From the NCBI RefSeq assembly GCF_002798405.1, contig NZ_PGGV01000037.1, positions 124,001 to 188,000 on the forward strand: a stretch of DNA of 64,000 nucleotides, written 5' to 3'. Under the pieces are notes generated by a model. It saw only the letters and a list, made by a program, of their open reading frames with translations. It was not told the DNA's origin and searched no databases. The position numbers and the translations under genes are program-made. Source of the DNA: Glycomyces xiaoerkulensis. Its GTDB lineage: Bacteria > Actinomycetota > Actinomycetes > Mycobacteriales > Micromonosporaceae. Of the stretch, positions 7,436-15,202 are shown one piece after another. Numbering within the stretch: the stretch's first letter is position 1; the number at the start of each line of letters is the position of its first letter.

Positions 7436-8701
7436 ATGTCGAACCTCCTGCCTCGTCGAGCGCTCACCCATCTGAACGAGCGCGTCGATGCGTTCCGCGC
7501 CGTCGTGGTCGGTGGCCCTCGGCAGGCCGGAAAGACCACCCTGCTGCGGCAACTGCATGCCGAACGAGGCGGGACCTTCGCGACACTCGACGACCCGACG
7601 GCCCTCCAGACGGTCCGGTCCGATCCGTCGGGGTTCGCCGGGTACGGTGCGGCGCCGCGGATCTTCGACGAGGTGCAGCGGGGCGGCGACGATCTGCTGC
7701 TGGCGGTCAAGCGGCTCATGGATCTCGACGATGCGCCCGGCCAGTTCGTCCTGTCGGGTTCGACCCGGTTTCTGACTGTCCCGACGTTGTCGGAATCGTT
7801 GGCGGGGCGAGCCGTGTTCGTCGATCTGTGGCCGCTGAGCGCCGTCGAACGGACCAGATCAGGCGTCGACGCTCCAGCGCTCTTGTTCGACCGGGAGCGC
7901 CTATTGAACTCAGCGCCGGTTTCGCAGTGGGACCGGGGCGGCTACTTCAAGCTCATCTGCGAGGGCGGCTATCCGGAGGCGGTCCGAATCGGCTCCGAGT
8001 CACTTCGCGCTGACTGGTTCGACAGTTATGTATCCACAGTGGTTCTGCGGGATGTCGCTGAGTTCGCCGACGTGCGCCATGCCAATCTGGTGCCGCATCT
8101 CCTGCGGCTGGTCGCCGCGCGTTCCGGGTCGAACCTGGTCCAGTCCGATCTCGCCAAGAGCCTGGAGCTGAACCAAGCCACGGTCCGGGACTACCTGGGG
8201 TATCTCGACATCGTCTATCTGACCGCGAAGCTGCCGGCGTGGTCGACCAACCTGACCGCGAAGCTCATCAAGACTCCGAAGGCCTACGTCACGGACTCGG
8301 GGCTGACGGCATCGCTGCTCGGAGCCGACTTCGAAGCCGTGTCCGCCCCCGGTCACCCGCTTGCGGGACCACTGGTGGAGACGTTCGTCTTCGCCGAGCT
8401 GACCCGGCAGTTGACGGTGAGTTCGATTCGAGCGGGGTTGCATTACTACCGTGACCGGGACGGCCGCGAGATCGACTTCGTGCTCGAACGTCGGGACGGA
8501 GCGGTGGTCGCCATCGAGGTCAAAGCCTCGGAAACGGTGCGGTCCGACTCGTTCAAGCATCTTCACTGGCTCCGAGATCGACTCGGCGACCGGTTCCGTG
8601 CGGGCTATGTCCTGTACCTGGGCGAGGAGATGCGGCCGTTCGGACCTGACATGGCGGCCGTCCCCCTCTCCGCCCTCTGGGGCGGGGCACCACTGCCGTG
8701 A
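7436..8701 (+). CDS. AAA_14 / DUF4143 family ATPase
   Basis: A 421-residue cytosolic ATPase. Walker A is GGPRQAGKTTL near residue 26, Walker B is RIFDEVQR near 75, and a sensor strand FVLSGSTRFL follows. The middle carries a helix-turn-helix-like segment (LAKSLELNQATVRDYLGYLDIV). The C-terminal DUF4143 half has FVFAELTRQL and a restriction-endonuclease-like core, REIDFVLERRDGAVVAIEVK, whose D, E and K match the PD-(D/E)XK pattern. Family length is normal. The biological role of these widespread ATPases is unsettled. It lies beside repeats and a remnant of a relative, suggesting a mobile accessory region. Confidence 0.85.
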   Translation: MSNLLPRRALTHLNERVDAFRAVVVGGPRQAGKTTLLRQLHAERGGTFATLDDPTALQTVRSDPSGFAGYGAAPRIFDEVQRGGDDLLLAVKRLMDLDDAPGQFVLSGSTRFLTVPTLSESLAGRAVFVDLWPLSAVERTRSGVDAPALLFDRERLLNSAPVSQWDRGGYFKLICEGGYPEAVRIGSESLRADWFDSYVSTVVLRDVAEFADVRHANLVPHLLRLVAARSGSNLVQSDLAKSLELNQATVRDYLGYLDIVYLTAKLPAWSTNLTAKLIKTPKAYVTDSGLTASLLGADFEAVSAPGHPLAGPLVETFVFAELTRQLTVSSIRAGLHYYRDRDGREIDFVLERRDGAVVAIEVKASETVRSDSFKHLHWLRDRLGDRFRAGYVLYLGEEMRPFGPDMAAVPLSALWGGAPLP

Positions 8702-8746
8702 GTTCGGTCCGTGCCCGTTCGCCGTGTGCCACGAGCCGGGACTGCA

Positions 8747-9910
8747 TCAGGCAGACTCGGGTGTGACCTGGAGTTCCTTGACGATCGTGGAGTAGTGGGA
8801 CCGGACCCGGTCGTCGGTCGGGTCGTCCTCGGGGTCCCAGTGGACCGCCAGGCGCTCGTAGACGGTGTTGCGCTGGGCGGGAATCCGGTCGGCGGTGCGG
8901 ATGAGTTCGACCAGCTCCGAGAGCCGCGAGGAGTTCCGGGCCCCGGCCGAGGAGATCACGTTCTCCTCCAGCATGATCGAACCCAGGTCGTCGACGCCGA
9001 GGTGGAGGCTCAACTGACCGGCGGCCTTCCCGGTGGTCAACCAGGACGACTGCAGGTGCCGCACGTTGTGGAAGAACAGCCGGGCCACCGCCAGCAGCCG
9101 CAGGTACTCCATGGGCGTCGCCTGGGTGCGGCCCTTGAGGTGGTTGTTCTCCGGCTGATACGTCCACGGGATGAACGACCGGAACCCGCCGGTGCGGTCC
9201 TGCACGTCGCGGATCATCCGCAGGTGCTCGATCCGCTCGTGCGCGGTCTCCCCGGTGCCCATCATCATCGTCGCGGTCGACTCCAGGCCCAGGTTGTGGG
9301 CGGTCTCCATGATCTCGAGCCAGCGCTCCCCGGACTCCTTGAGCGGAGCGATCGCGGTGCGGGGCCGCTCGGGCAGCATCTCGGCGCCGGCCCCGGCGAT
9401 CGAATCGAGCCCGGCGGCCTTGATGCGGCGGACGGCCTCCTCGACCGAGACGTCGGAGACCGTCGCCATGTGCGCGATCTCCGAGGGGCCGATGGAGTGG
9501 ATGGTCAGCTCCGGGTACTCGCCCTTGACCGCCGAGAAGAGCCGCTCGTAGTAGTCGACGCCGTAGTCCGGGTGGTGGCCGCCCTGGAGCATCACCTGGG
9601 TGGCGCCGAGGTCGGCGGCCTCGCCGCAGCGGCGCAGGACCTCCTCGAGCGAGTGCTCCCAGCCCTCTTCGTGTTTGGGGGCGCGGTAGAAGGCGCAGAA
9701 TTTGCAGGCGGTCACGCACACGTTCGTGTAGTTGACGTTGCGGTCGATGAGGTAGGTGACGATGTTGTCGCCCACCAGGCGGCGCCGCACCGTGTCGGCG
9801 GCCTCGGCGAGGGGGTGGAACGGCGCCTCGGTGTAGAGCAGTTCGGCTTCCTCGGCGCTGATGCGGCCGCCGTCGGCGGCGTGGGTGAGTACCTCGTCAA
9901 TCTCGGCCAT
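8747..9910 (-). CDS. mqnC: Cyclic dehypoxanthinyl futalosine synthase (radical SAM)
   Basis: A 387-residue radical SAM enzyme of the futalosine route to menaquinone that cyclises dehypoxanthine futalosine. The cluster-binding CxxxCxxC is Cys65, Cys69 and Cys72 in NVCVTACKFCAFYR. GSGTNF-like glycines are replaced by the family's LQGGHHPDYG, and SFIPWTYQPENN is typical of MqnC. It is the last gene of a three-gene reverse-strand operon beginning with mqnA, 18 bp after the FAD reductase. The companion radical SAM enzyme mqnE lies at 15203. Confidence 0.93.
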   Translation of the reverse strand: MAEIDEVLTHAADGGRISAEEAELLYTEAPFHPLAEAADTVRRRLVGDNIVTYLIDRNVNYTNVCVTACKFCAFYRAPKHEEGWEHSLEEVLRRCGEAADLGATQVMLQGGHHPDYGVDYYERLFSAVKGEYPELTIHSIGPSEIAHMATVSDVSVEEAVRRIKAAGLDSIAGAGAEMLPERPRTAIAPLKESGERWLEIMETAHNLGLESTATMMMGTGETAHERIEHLRMIRDVQDRTGGFRSFIPWTYQPENNHLKGRTQATPMEYLRLLAVARLFFHNVRHLQSSWLTTGKAAGQLSLHLGVDDLGSIMLEENVISSAGARNSSRLSELVELIRTADRIPAQRNTVYERLAVHWDPEDDPTDDRVRSHYSTIVKELQVTPESA

Positions 9911-9928
9911 GGCCCGAGCCTATCCGGG

Positions 9929-10702
9929 CTAATCGACGTAGTACAGCTCCGTGTGGATCTGTGACGCGCCGGTCTCCTCGAGGACCTCCTTGACGCCCAG
10001 GATCAGCTCGTATGGGCCGCAGAGGAACCACTCGTCGATCTCGCCGGGGTCGACCAGCTCCTCGAAGATGCGGCGGAGCCTGTCGGGACTCAGCCGACCG
10101 GTCAGGAGCGGCTCGGCGCCTTCGCATCGGGTCCGGATGTGGTGGAGGCGCAGCCGGTCGCCGTGCTCGGCCTGGAGCTCCCGCAGTTCGGCGGCGTACA
10201 TGGTCGAGTCCTCGGTCCGGTTGGAGTAGAGGAGGGTGACCGTCGCGCCCGCGTCGAGGGCGGCGGCGGTGATGGACATGATCGGGGTGATGCCCGAGCC
10301 GGCGACGATCGAACCGTAGTGGCGGTCGGGCCGGATGTCGGTGCAGAAGTTCCCCAGCGGCGGGAGGACCTCGAGGACGTCTCCGGGCTGGAGCCGGCGG
10401 TTGGCGTAGCCGGAGAAGCTGCCTTCGGGGATCGACTTGATGCCCAGGCGCAGCTCGCCGAGATCGGCCAGTTCGCGCGGGGAGGAGGCCAGGGAGTAGG
10501 AGCGGCGGACCTCGCTGCCGTCGGGCTCGACGCGCTGGAAGGTCAGGTGCTGGCCGGGCTTGAACGCGAAGGTCTCGCGCAGCGCTTCGGGGACGTCGAG
10601 GGTGACCTCGACGGCGTCGTCGGTGAGGGCGCGCACCCGGTCGACGGTGAGCTTGTGCCAGGCGGGCCGCCGTTTCCGCTGCGGTTTGAGCTCGACGCTC
10701 AT
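9929..10702 (-). CDS. FAD/NAD(P)H oxidoreductase lacking the ferredoxin domain
   Basis: A 257-residue ferredoxin-NADP reductase-fold protein closest in layout to PaaE-type phenylacetyl-CoA oxygenase reductases. The FAD-binding barrel contains the RxYS motif (RRSYSLAS). The NAD(P)-binding half contains GSGITPIMS and FLCGPYELI, and the end IHTELYYVD is where PaaE-type proteins continue into a [2Fe-2S] domain. Here the protein stops, so it has no Cys cluster and must pass electrons to a separate partner. Its ATG overlaps the mqnA stop (ATGA, 10699-10702) and mqnC follows 18 bp later, linking it to menaquinone synthesis. Its electron acceptor is unknown. Confidence 0.8.
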   Translation of the reverse strand: MSVELKPQRKRRPAWHKLTVDRVRALTDDAVEVTLDVPEALRETFAFKPGQHLTFQRVEPDGSEVRRSYSLASSPRELADLGELRLGIKSIPEGSFSGYANRRLQPGDVLEVLPPLGNFCTDIRPDRHYGSIVAGSGITPIMSITAAALDAGATVTLLYSNRTEDSTMYAAELRELQAEHGDRLRLHHIRTRCEGAEPLLTGRLSPDRLRRIFEELVDPGEIDEWFLCGPYELILGVKEVLEETGASQIHTELYYVD

Positions 10703-11559
10703 GCGCTCTCCCTTCCGGCCGAGAAGAATTCGGGCCCGTGCTCGGGTGCCGGGGCCACATCTGTGTAACCGGACGCGCGTCTTGCGAATTCCCGCAGGCC
10801 CGCGAGGTGCCGGTCGTCGAGGGTGAACTGGAGGCGTTCGAAGTAGTCGGCCAGCGCGGCGGGCTCGAACGGCTCCCAGCGGGCGGCCGAGGCCACGACC
10901 TCCCCGATCCCCTCTCGGGAGCGCCGCACCGAGTCGGTGAAGGCGAGATGGACGTCCTTGACCAGGCCGGGATGGGCTTCGGCGTAGTCGCGGCGGACGG
11001 CCCAGACGGCGAAGACCATGGGCAGGCCGGTCCAGTCCTTCCAGGCGGCGGCGAGGTCGAGGACGTGGTGGCCGCGCGGGTCGTGGTGGACGCGGAGGGC
11101 CTCGTCGCCGATGAGCACGGCCGCGTCGGCGCCGGACAGGGCGGCGTCGAGTTCGGGCTCCGTGGTCGCGAACTCGGGTGCGAGGCCGTACCGCTGCTCC
11201 AGGAGCATGCGGGCGAGCAGGACGCCGGTGCGGGAGGTGGAGGCCAGGGCGACCTTCGGGGCCGGGCCGAGCCGGTCGAGGGGCGCCTTGGAGACGAGGT
11301 TGACGCTGAGGACCGGGCCGTCGGCGGCCACGGCGATGTCGGGCACCAGCAGCAGCCGGTCGGCGTGCCGGAGGTATTCGACCAGGCTGATCGGGCCGAT
11401 GTCGAGCTCGCCGTCGACCAGCAGCCGCGACAGCTCGTCGGGCGGGGCCCGGTGCAGGTCGACGTCGAGCAGCGCCCCGGACCTGGCCAGACCCCAGTAG
11501 ATGGGCAGGCAGTTGAGGAACGCGATATGACCTACCCTGGGGCGCCGTGCGATGTTCAC
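10699..11559 (-). CDS. mqnA: Chorismate dehydratase
   Basis: A 286-residue periplasmic-binding-protein-fold enzyme that dehydrates chorismate to 3-enolpyruvylbenzoate in the futalosine menaquinone pathway. It shows RVGHIAFLNCLPIYWGL at the N-terminus, ELDIGPISLVEYLR, and LASTSRTGVLLARMLLE. The GTG at 11559 is chosen over upstream starts because the family begins two or three residues before RVGHI, and a TACGGT box lies 7 nt upstream. It is the first gene of mqnA, FAD reductase, mqnC. Confidence 0.93.
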   Translation of the reverse strand: MNIARRPRVGHIAFLNCLPIYWGLARSGALLDVDLHRAPPDELSRLLVDGELDIGPISLVEYLRHADRLLLVPDIAVAADGPVLSVNLVSKAPLDRLGPAPKVALASTSRTGVLLARMLLEQRYGLAPEFATTEPELDAALSGADAAVLIGDEALRVHHDPRGHHVLDLAAAWKDWTGLPMVFAVWAVRRDYAEAHPGLVKDVHLAFTDSVRRSREGIGEVVASAARWEPFEPAALADYFERLQFTLDDRHLAGLREFARRASGYTDVAPAPEHGPEFFSAGRESA

Positions 11560-11566
11560 GCTCTCG

Positions 11567-11572
11567 ACCGTA
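11567..11572 (-). promoter_or_regulatory. -10 box of a likely leaderless promoter for mqnA
   Basis: On the reverse strand TACGGT ends 7 nt before the GTG at 11559, with no ribosome-binding site between. Confidence 0.35.
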
Positions 11573-11638
11573 TCCGGTCGGTCGGCGGTGCGGCGCCGCC
11601 GCGGCGGCGGTGACACTCGGCGCACCGCCGGGCGCGGC

Positions 11639-11926
11639 TCACTCTTCCTCGGCCCGGTCGTTCTCGGTGTCGGTGGGGACCTCGCCGGTCACCAGGGCGG
11701 CGAGGCGGTCGATGACGGCCTCGTCGTCGCTTTCGAGGACGACCTGGTCGCCGGCGCGGACGTCCAGCAGCAGGACCTGCAGGATCGACTTGGCGTCGTG
11801 CGGTTCGCCACCGGGCTTGGCGATGGCGACCTCCTCCGGCGATGCACCGGCGGCCTCGACGAAGGCGCTGGCGGGCCGCGCCTGGATCCCTACTTCCGTG
11901 GTCACTTTCACACGGCGTTCCGCCAT
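11639..11926 (-). CDS. HPr-like protein with Gln in place of the catalytic His15 (Crh-like)
   Basis: A 95-residue HPr-fold protein. HPr carries phosphate on His15 in the motif GLHARPA; here the motif is GIQARPA with a clear CAG codon, exactly at residue 15. The regulatory serine region is retained (DAKSILQVL, Ser47). Bacillus Crh shows the same combination of Gln15 with an intact Ser46 and is a regulator, not a sugar-phosphotransferase carrier. The tail is acidic. The ATG at 11926 has GGGGGTGAG upstream, preferred over the GTG at 11935. No PTS genes or HPr kinase lie in the window. The function is inferred only as non-catalytic. Confidence 0.85.
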   Translation of the reverse strand: MAERRVKVTTEVGIQARPASAFVEAAGASPEEVAIAKPGGEPHDAKSILQVLLLDVRAGDQVVLESDDEAVIDRLAALVTGEVPTDTENDRAEEE

Positions 11927-12014
11927 GTTGCTCACCCCCGTGGCGCGATGTGCGCGTCATCGACCGACGCAGTTCCAGCATGGACCGGTGCGGGAGTGAA
12001 CGGTGGGGTTTCGG

Positions 12015-13427
12015 CTAGTTTTCCTCTTCCGTGTCCGGTTTCGGGCCGCCGTAGACCGTGGGCCGCGGCAGCGGCATGTGCTCGGGCAGGTCGGCCCGCT
12101 CGACCAGCCCCTTGACCCTGGCGCGTCCGGCGCGGTACGCGCCGTCGTCCGGTTCCTCCGGCGGCCACGAGGCCGGCGGCTCGGAGGGGCGGGCGGACTT
12201 GCTCGGCGGCTCCTCGAACAGGCTGATGTCGGGTGCGTCGACGATCTTCTTCGACGGGGTCGACTCGCCCGCGGGCGCGGCTTCGGCCGCGGGCTCCGGC
12301 GCCGGTTCGGGCTCGGAGGCGGAGGGGGCGGCGGCCTCGGCGATCGGCTTGTCGCCGTCCGAAGACGGCTGCGGCGGCCCCGGCTCGGGTTCGGGAGGCG
12401 GTCCCGGTTCGGGCGGCGGGGCCGGCTGCGGCTCGGGATCGGGCACCGGCGGGGCCGGTTCGGGGTGGGGGACCGGCTCGGGTTCGGGCTCGGGTCCGGG
12501 GTCGGTCTGGTCGGCCCGGGGTTCGCGGATGGTCTCGCCCGATTCGATCGAGCGGTCGGGCTCGGGCGAGGCGGCCTCGGCTCCTTCGGGCGCCTCCTCG
12601 GGCTCGGGTTCGTCCTCCGAGGGCGGGGCCGGCGGCAGGGACTCGCCGGGGACGTCGTCGCCGAGGTCGCCGAGCACCGACTCGTCCTCCTCGGAGAGCT
12701 CGCCGGTGTCGTCTTCGGCCTCTGGCTCGGGGACGTCGTCGTCCCACAGCGGCGCGTCGTCGTTCTCGGTCGCGGGGGCGGCCGACTCGGCGGCCCGCGG
12801 TTCCGGGGCCGGGGCGGGTTCGGGCTCCGGGCCGGGATCGGTCTGGAGGCTGACCTCGGGGACCGGCGGCTGCGGCGGCGTCGGCTCGGCGCTCGGTGCC
12901 GGTCCGTCGGCGGACGGGACGGAGAAGCCCGGCGGCGGGGCGTACGGCGACTGCTGGGCGGCCGAAGGCTGTGCCGGGGCGGGTTGGGCCGGCTGCGCCT
13001 GCGGCGGGGAGCCGTCTCCGGCGGGCACCGGCGGCAGCGACTCGACCGGTGGACCGGGCGGTTGCGGTGGCGCCGGGACCGCGGCCGGCGGGGGAACAGA
13101 CGGCTGCTGCGGCTGCGGCGGCCGGGCCGCGGCGGCCTGCCCCTGCCCGGGGGGCGGCGGCTGCGGGGGCCGGTACTGCTGCGGTTGCTGCGGCGGGGCC
13201 ACCGGCGCCGGGGCCGGCGGCTGCGGCGGCCGACCGGGCGGCGCGGGCCGGCCCTGCGGGGCCGGCGGCGGCGCGTAGGACCCCTGCTGGCCGTACGACG
13301 GCGGCGCGTACTGCGGTTCGGGTGGGAAGCCTCCCAGCGGCGGCGGCAGCGGCACGCCGCACTGGGGGCAGCGGCGCTGCATGGACGCCAAGTACTTACC
13401 GCAAGCGCTGCAGCTTTTGTCGTCCAC
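12015..13427 (-). CDS. Zinc-ribbon protein with a long disordered Pro/Ala/Glu-rich region
   Basis: A 470-residue protein with a GTG start behind GAGGAGG. The first 30 residues form a zinc ribbon with two CxxC pairs (CSACGKY and CPQCGV). Residues 35-200 are Pro/Gln/Ala-rich and 200-420 are Pro/Glu-rich, both surely disordered. The last 40 residues regain order (AGRARVKGLVERADLPEHM). There is no membrane helix. The arrangement suggests a metal- or protein-binding head on a flexible tether. It lies 36 bp downstream of the NlpC/P60 hydrolase on the same strand. No function is assigned. Confidence 0.7.
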   Translation of the reverse strand: MDDKSCSACGKYLASMQRRCPQCGVPLPPPLGGFPPEPQYAPPSYGQQGSYAPPPAPQGRPAPPGRPPQPPAPAPVAPPQQPQQYRPPQPPPPGQGQAAAARPPQPQQPSVPPPAAVPAPPQPPGPPVESLPPVPAGDGSPPQAQPAQPAPAQPSAAQQSPYAPPPGFSVPSADGPAPSAEPTPPQPPVPEVSLQTDPGPEPEPAPAPEPRAAESAAPATENDDAPLWDDDVPEPEAEDDTGELSEEDESVLGDLGDDVPGESLPPAPPSEDEPEPEEAPEGAEAASPEPDRSIESGETIREPRADQTDPGPEPEPEPVPHPEPAPPVPDPEPQPAPPPEPGPPPEPEPGPPQPSSDGDKPIAEAAAPSASEPEPAPEPAAEAAPAGESTPSKKIVDAPDISLFEEPPSKSARPSEPPASWPPEEPDDGAYRAGRARVKGLVERADLPEHMPLPRPTVYGGPKPDTEEEN

Positions 13428-13463
13428 GGGAGCCTCCTCGGGGATGGAGCGTCGTTGATCGGA

Positions 13464-15056
13464 TTACCTCGCCACCATCGTGCCATCATCCGGTGGCACT
13501 CGGTATCCGCCTTGCCCTAACCGGCTCGAACCCGCGACCGCGGCGAACTGCCGACCGAACCATCCGGCGAGCGCGTTGACGTCGTCCGGAGACGGGCTCT
13601 CGGTCGGGTCGTCCTCGGTGGGCGTCGGCTCGTCCGACGACTCCTCGTCGGTCGGCGTGGAGTCGTCCTCCGGCGGCGACGGACTCTCGGACGTGTGGTC
13701 GTCGGTGGGCGTCGGCGGGTCGTCCGAAGGATCGTCCTCGGGAGGCGACGGGGTCTCCGGCGAGGTCTCGGTCGGCGACGGCTCGCCGGGAGTGGTCTCG
13801 GTCGGCGTCGGCGAGGGCTCAGGGCTCGGCGTCGGGCTCGGCGAGGGAGTCGGAGTCGGGCTCGGCGTGGGGCTGGGCGTCGGGCTCGGCTCGTCGTCGG
13901 GGGACGGAGACGGGGACGGCACGCCGCCGGGGTCGCCGGTCGCATCGTCGTCGCCCTCGCCGGTCTTGACCGCGTCGACCACGCGGTGGGCGCCGGCGAA
14001 GTTGTCGAACCAGATGCTGCTGATCTTCACCACGTCGCCGGTGCGCGGGGCCTGCACCATCTTGCCGTCGCCGACGTACATGCCCATGTGGTAGACCGAC
14101 TGCCAGTCGCCCGGGATGTCCCACCAGAACAGCAGGTCGCCCGGCAGCAGGTGCTCGGTGTCGACCGGCCGGTCCCGGGTGAAGTTGAACTGGTCGGCGG
14201 CCACGCGCGGCAGGGAGACGCCCGCGTAGGCGTAGGCCTGCTGGGTCAGGCCCGAGCAGTCGAAGGTGTCCGGCCCCTCGGCGCCCCATTCGTAGGGCTT
14301 GCCCAACTGCAGCAGGGCGTACTCGACGGCCTGCTTCGCCTCGGGCGCGGCGTCCCAGCCCTCGACCTCGGAGGAGAAGTCGCCGGAGTGCTCCTGGGCG
14401 GCCTCCTCGCGGGCCGCCTCCAGCGCCTCGAGCTCCTCCTCGTTCTCCTCGATGAGCTCGTCGAGCTCGGCCTGCGCCTCCTGGTAGGCGTCGTCGAGGG
14501 CGGTGAAGCGCTCCTCGGACCGCGACGACGACAGCTCGGCGGCGTCGCGGGCGGCGCGCGCGACCGACTCGGCGGTCGCGGCTTCCTCTACATCGGACGA
14601 CAACCCCGGCAGGTCCCACTCCCCGCCCAGCGGCGTCAGTCCGGTCAGGTCGGGCAGTTCGGTGTCGGGTTCGGCCGACAGCTCGGCGTAGGCCTCGCCG
14701 GCGGCCTCCTCCAGGCGCTGCCGGGCGGTCTCCAGTTCGGCTTCGGCCTCCAGCCACGCGGTCTCGGCGCTCTCGAGCCGCTCGGTGCGCAGCAGCCACT
14801 CCTCTTCGGCGGACTCCCGTTCCTGCGCCAACTGGGCGACCTCGATCGAGGCCGCGTCGATCTGTTCGGCCAGCGGCCCGTCGGCGGACTCGGGATTGGT
14901 GACCGGGGCCTCGTCGGTCGCCTCGCCCAGCGGGCGCGAGCCTTCGTCGGGAACCGTGTCCCCGGGCTGGGCGAGGACCGGCAGGGCACCTCCGAACAGG
15001 ACGATCGCCGCACCCGCGCCGGCAAGCGCGGTCGCCCCGAACCGTTTCACGCGCAT
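13464..15056 (-). CDS. Secreted NlpC/P60 peptidoglycan hydrolase
   Basis: A 530-residue exported endopeptidase. A signal peptide covers residues 1-30 (ALPVLAQPG). Residues 60-220 are acidic coiled coil, as in RipA-type hydrolases. The C40 peptidase domain carries Cys267 in FDCSGL, the His in VYHMGMYVGDG, and PGDLLFW. The last 160 residues are low-complexity Pro/Ser/Thr/Asp repeats (PSPTPSPTP type), a probable wall-spanning or glycosylated stalk. The family cuts peptide cross-bridges during growth and division. The ATG at 15056 is chosen because it starts the signal peptide. It is divergent from mqnE across 146 bp. Confidence 0.88.
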   Translation of the reverse strand: MRVKRFGATALAGAGAAIVLFGGALPVLAQPGDTVPDEGSRPLGEATDEAPVTNPESADGPLAEQIDAASIEVAQLAQERESAEEEWLLRTERLESAETAWLEAEAELETARQRLEEAAGEAYAELSAEPDTELPDLTGLTPLGGEWDLPGLSSDVEEAATAESVARAARDAAELSSSRSEERFTALDDAYQEAQAELDELIEENEEELEALEAAREEAAQEHSGDFSSEVEGWDAAPEAKQAVEYALLQLGKPYEWGAEGPDTFDCSGLTQQAYAYAGVSLPRVAADQFNFTRDRPVDTEHLLPGDLLFWWDIPGDWQSVYHMGMYVGDGKMVQAPRTGDVVKISSIWFDNFAGAHRVVDAVKTGEGDDDATGDPGGVPSPSPSPDDEPSPTPSPTPSPTPTPSPSPTPSPEPSPTPTETTPGEPSPTETSPETPSPPEDDPSDDPPTPTDDHTSESPSPPEDDSTPTDEESSDEPTPTEDDPTESPSPDDVNALAGWFGRQFAAVAGSSRLGQGGYRVPPDDGTMVAR

Positions 15057-15202
15057 ATGAGGAGTCCTTCTGTGGTGGATGCCACCGATACTGTACCGAA
15101 GCCTCGCCAAATTCGCATTCTCGCCCGTCACACGGCACTCGTGCCCCGGAGCCACCGCGTGGCGGCGGGGTTACGCTGGCGGAAACCGGAAGGGGATGAG
15201 GT

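Noticed and set aside
12003-13520. Long forward-strand frames opposite the zinc-ribbon and NlpC/P60 genes
   Set aside because: They are Gly/Arg/Leu low-complexity translations of Pro/Ala/Glu codons on the other strand, with no ribosome-binding site or motif.
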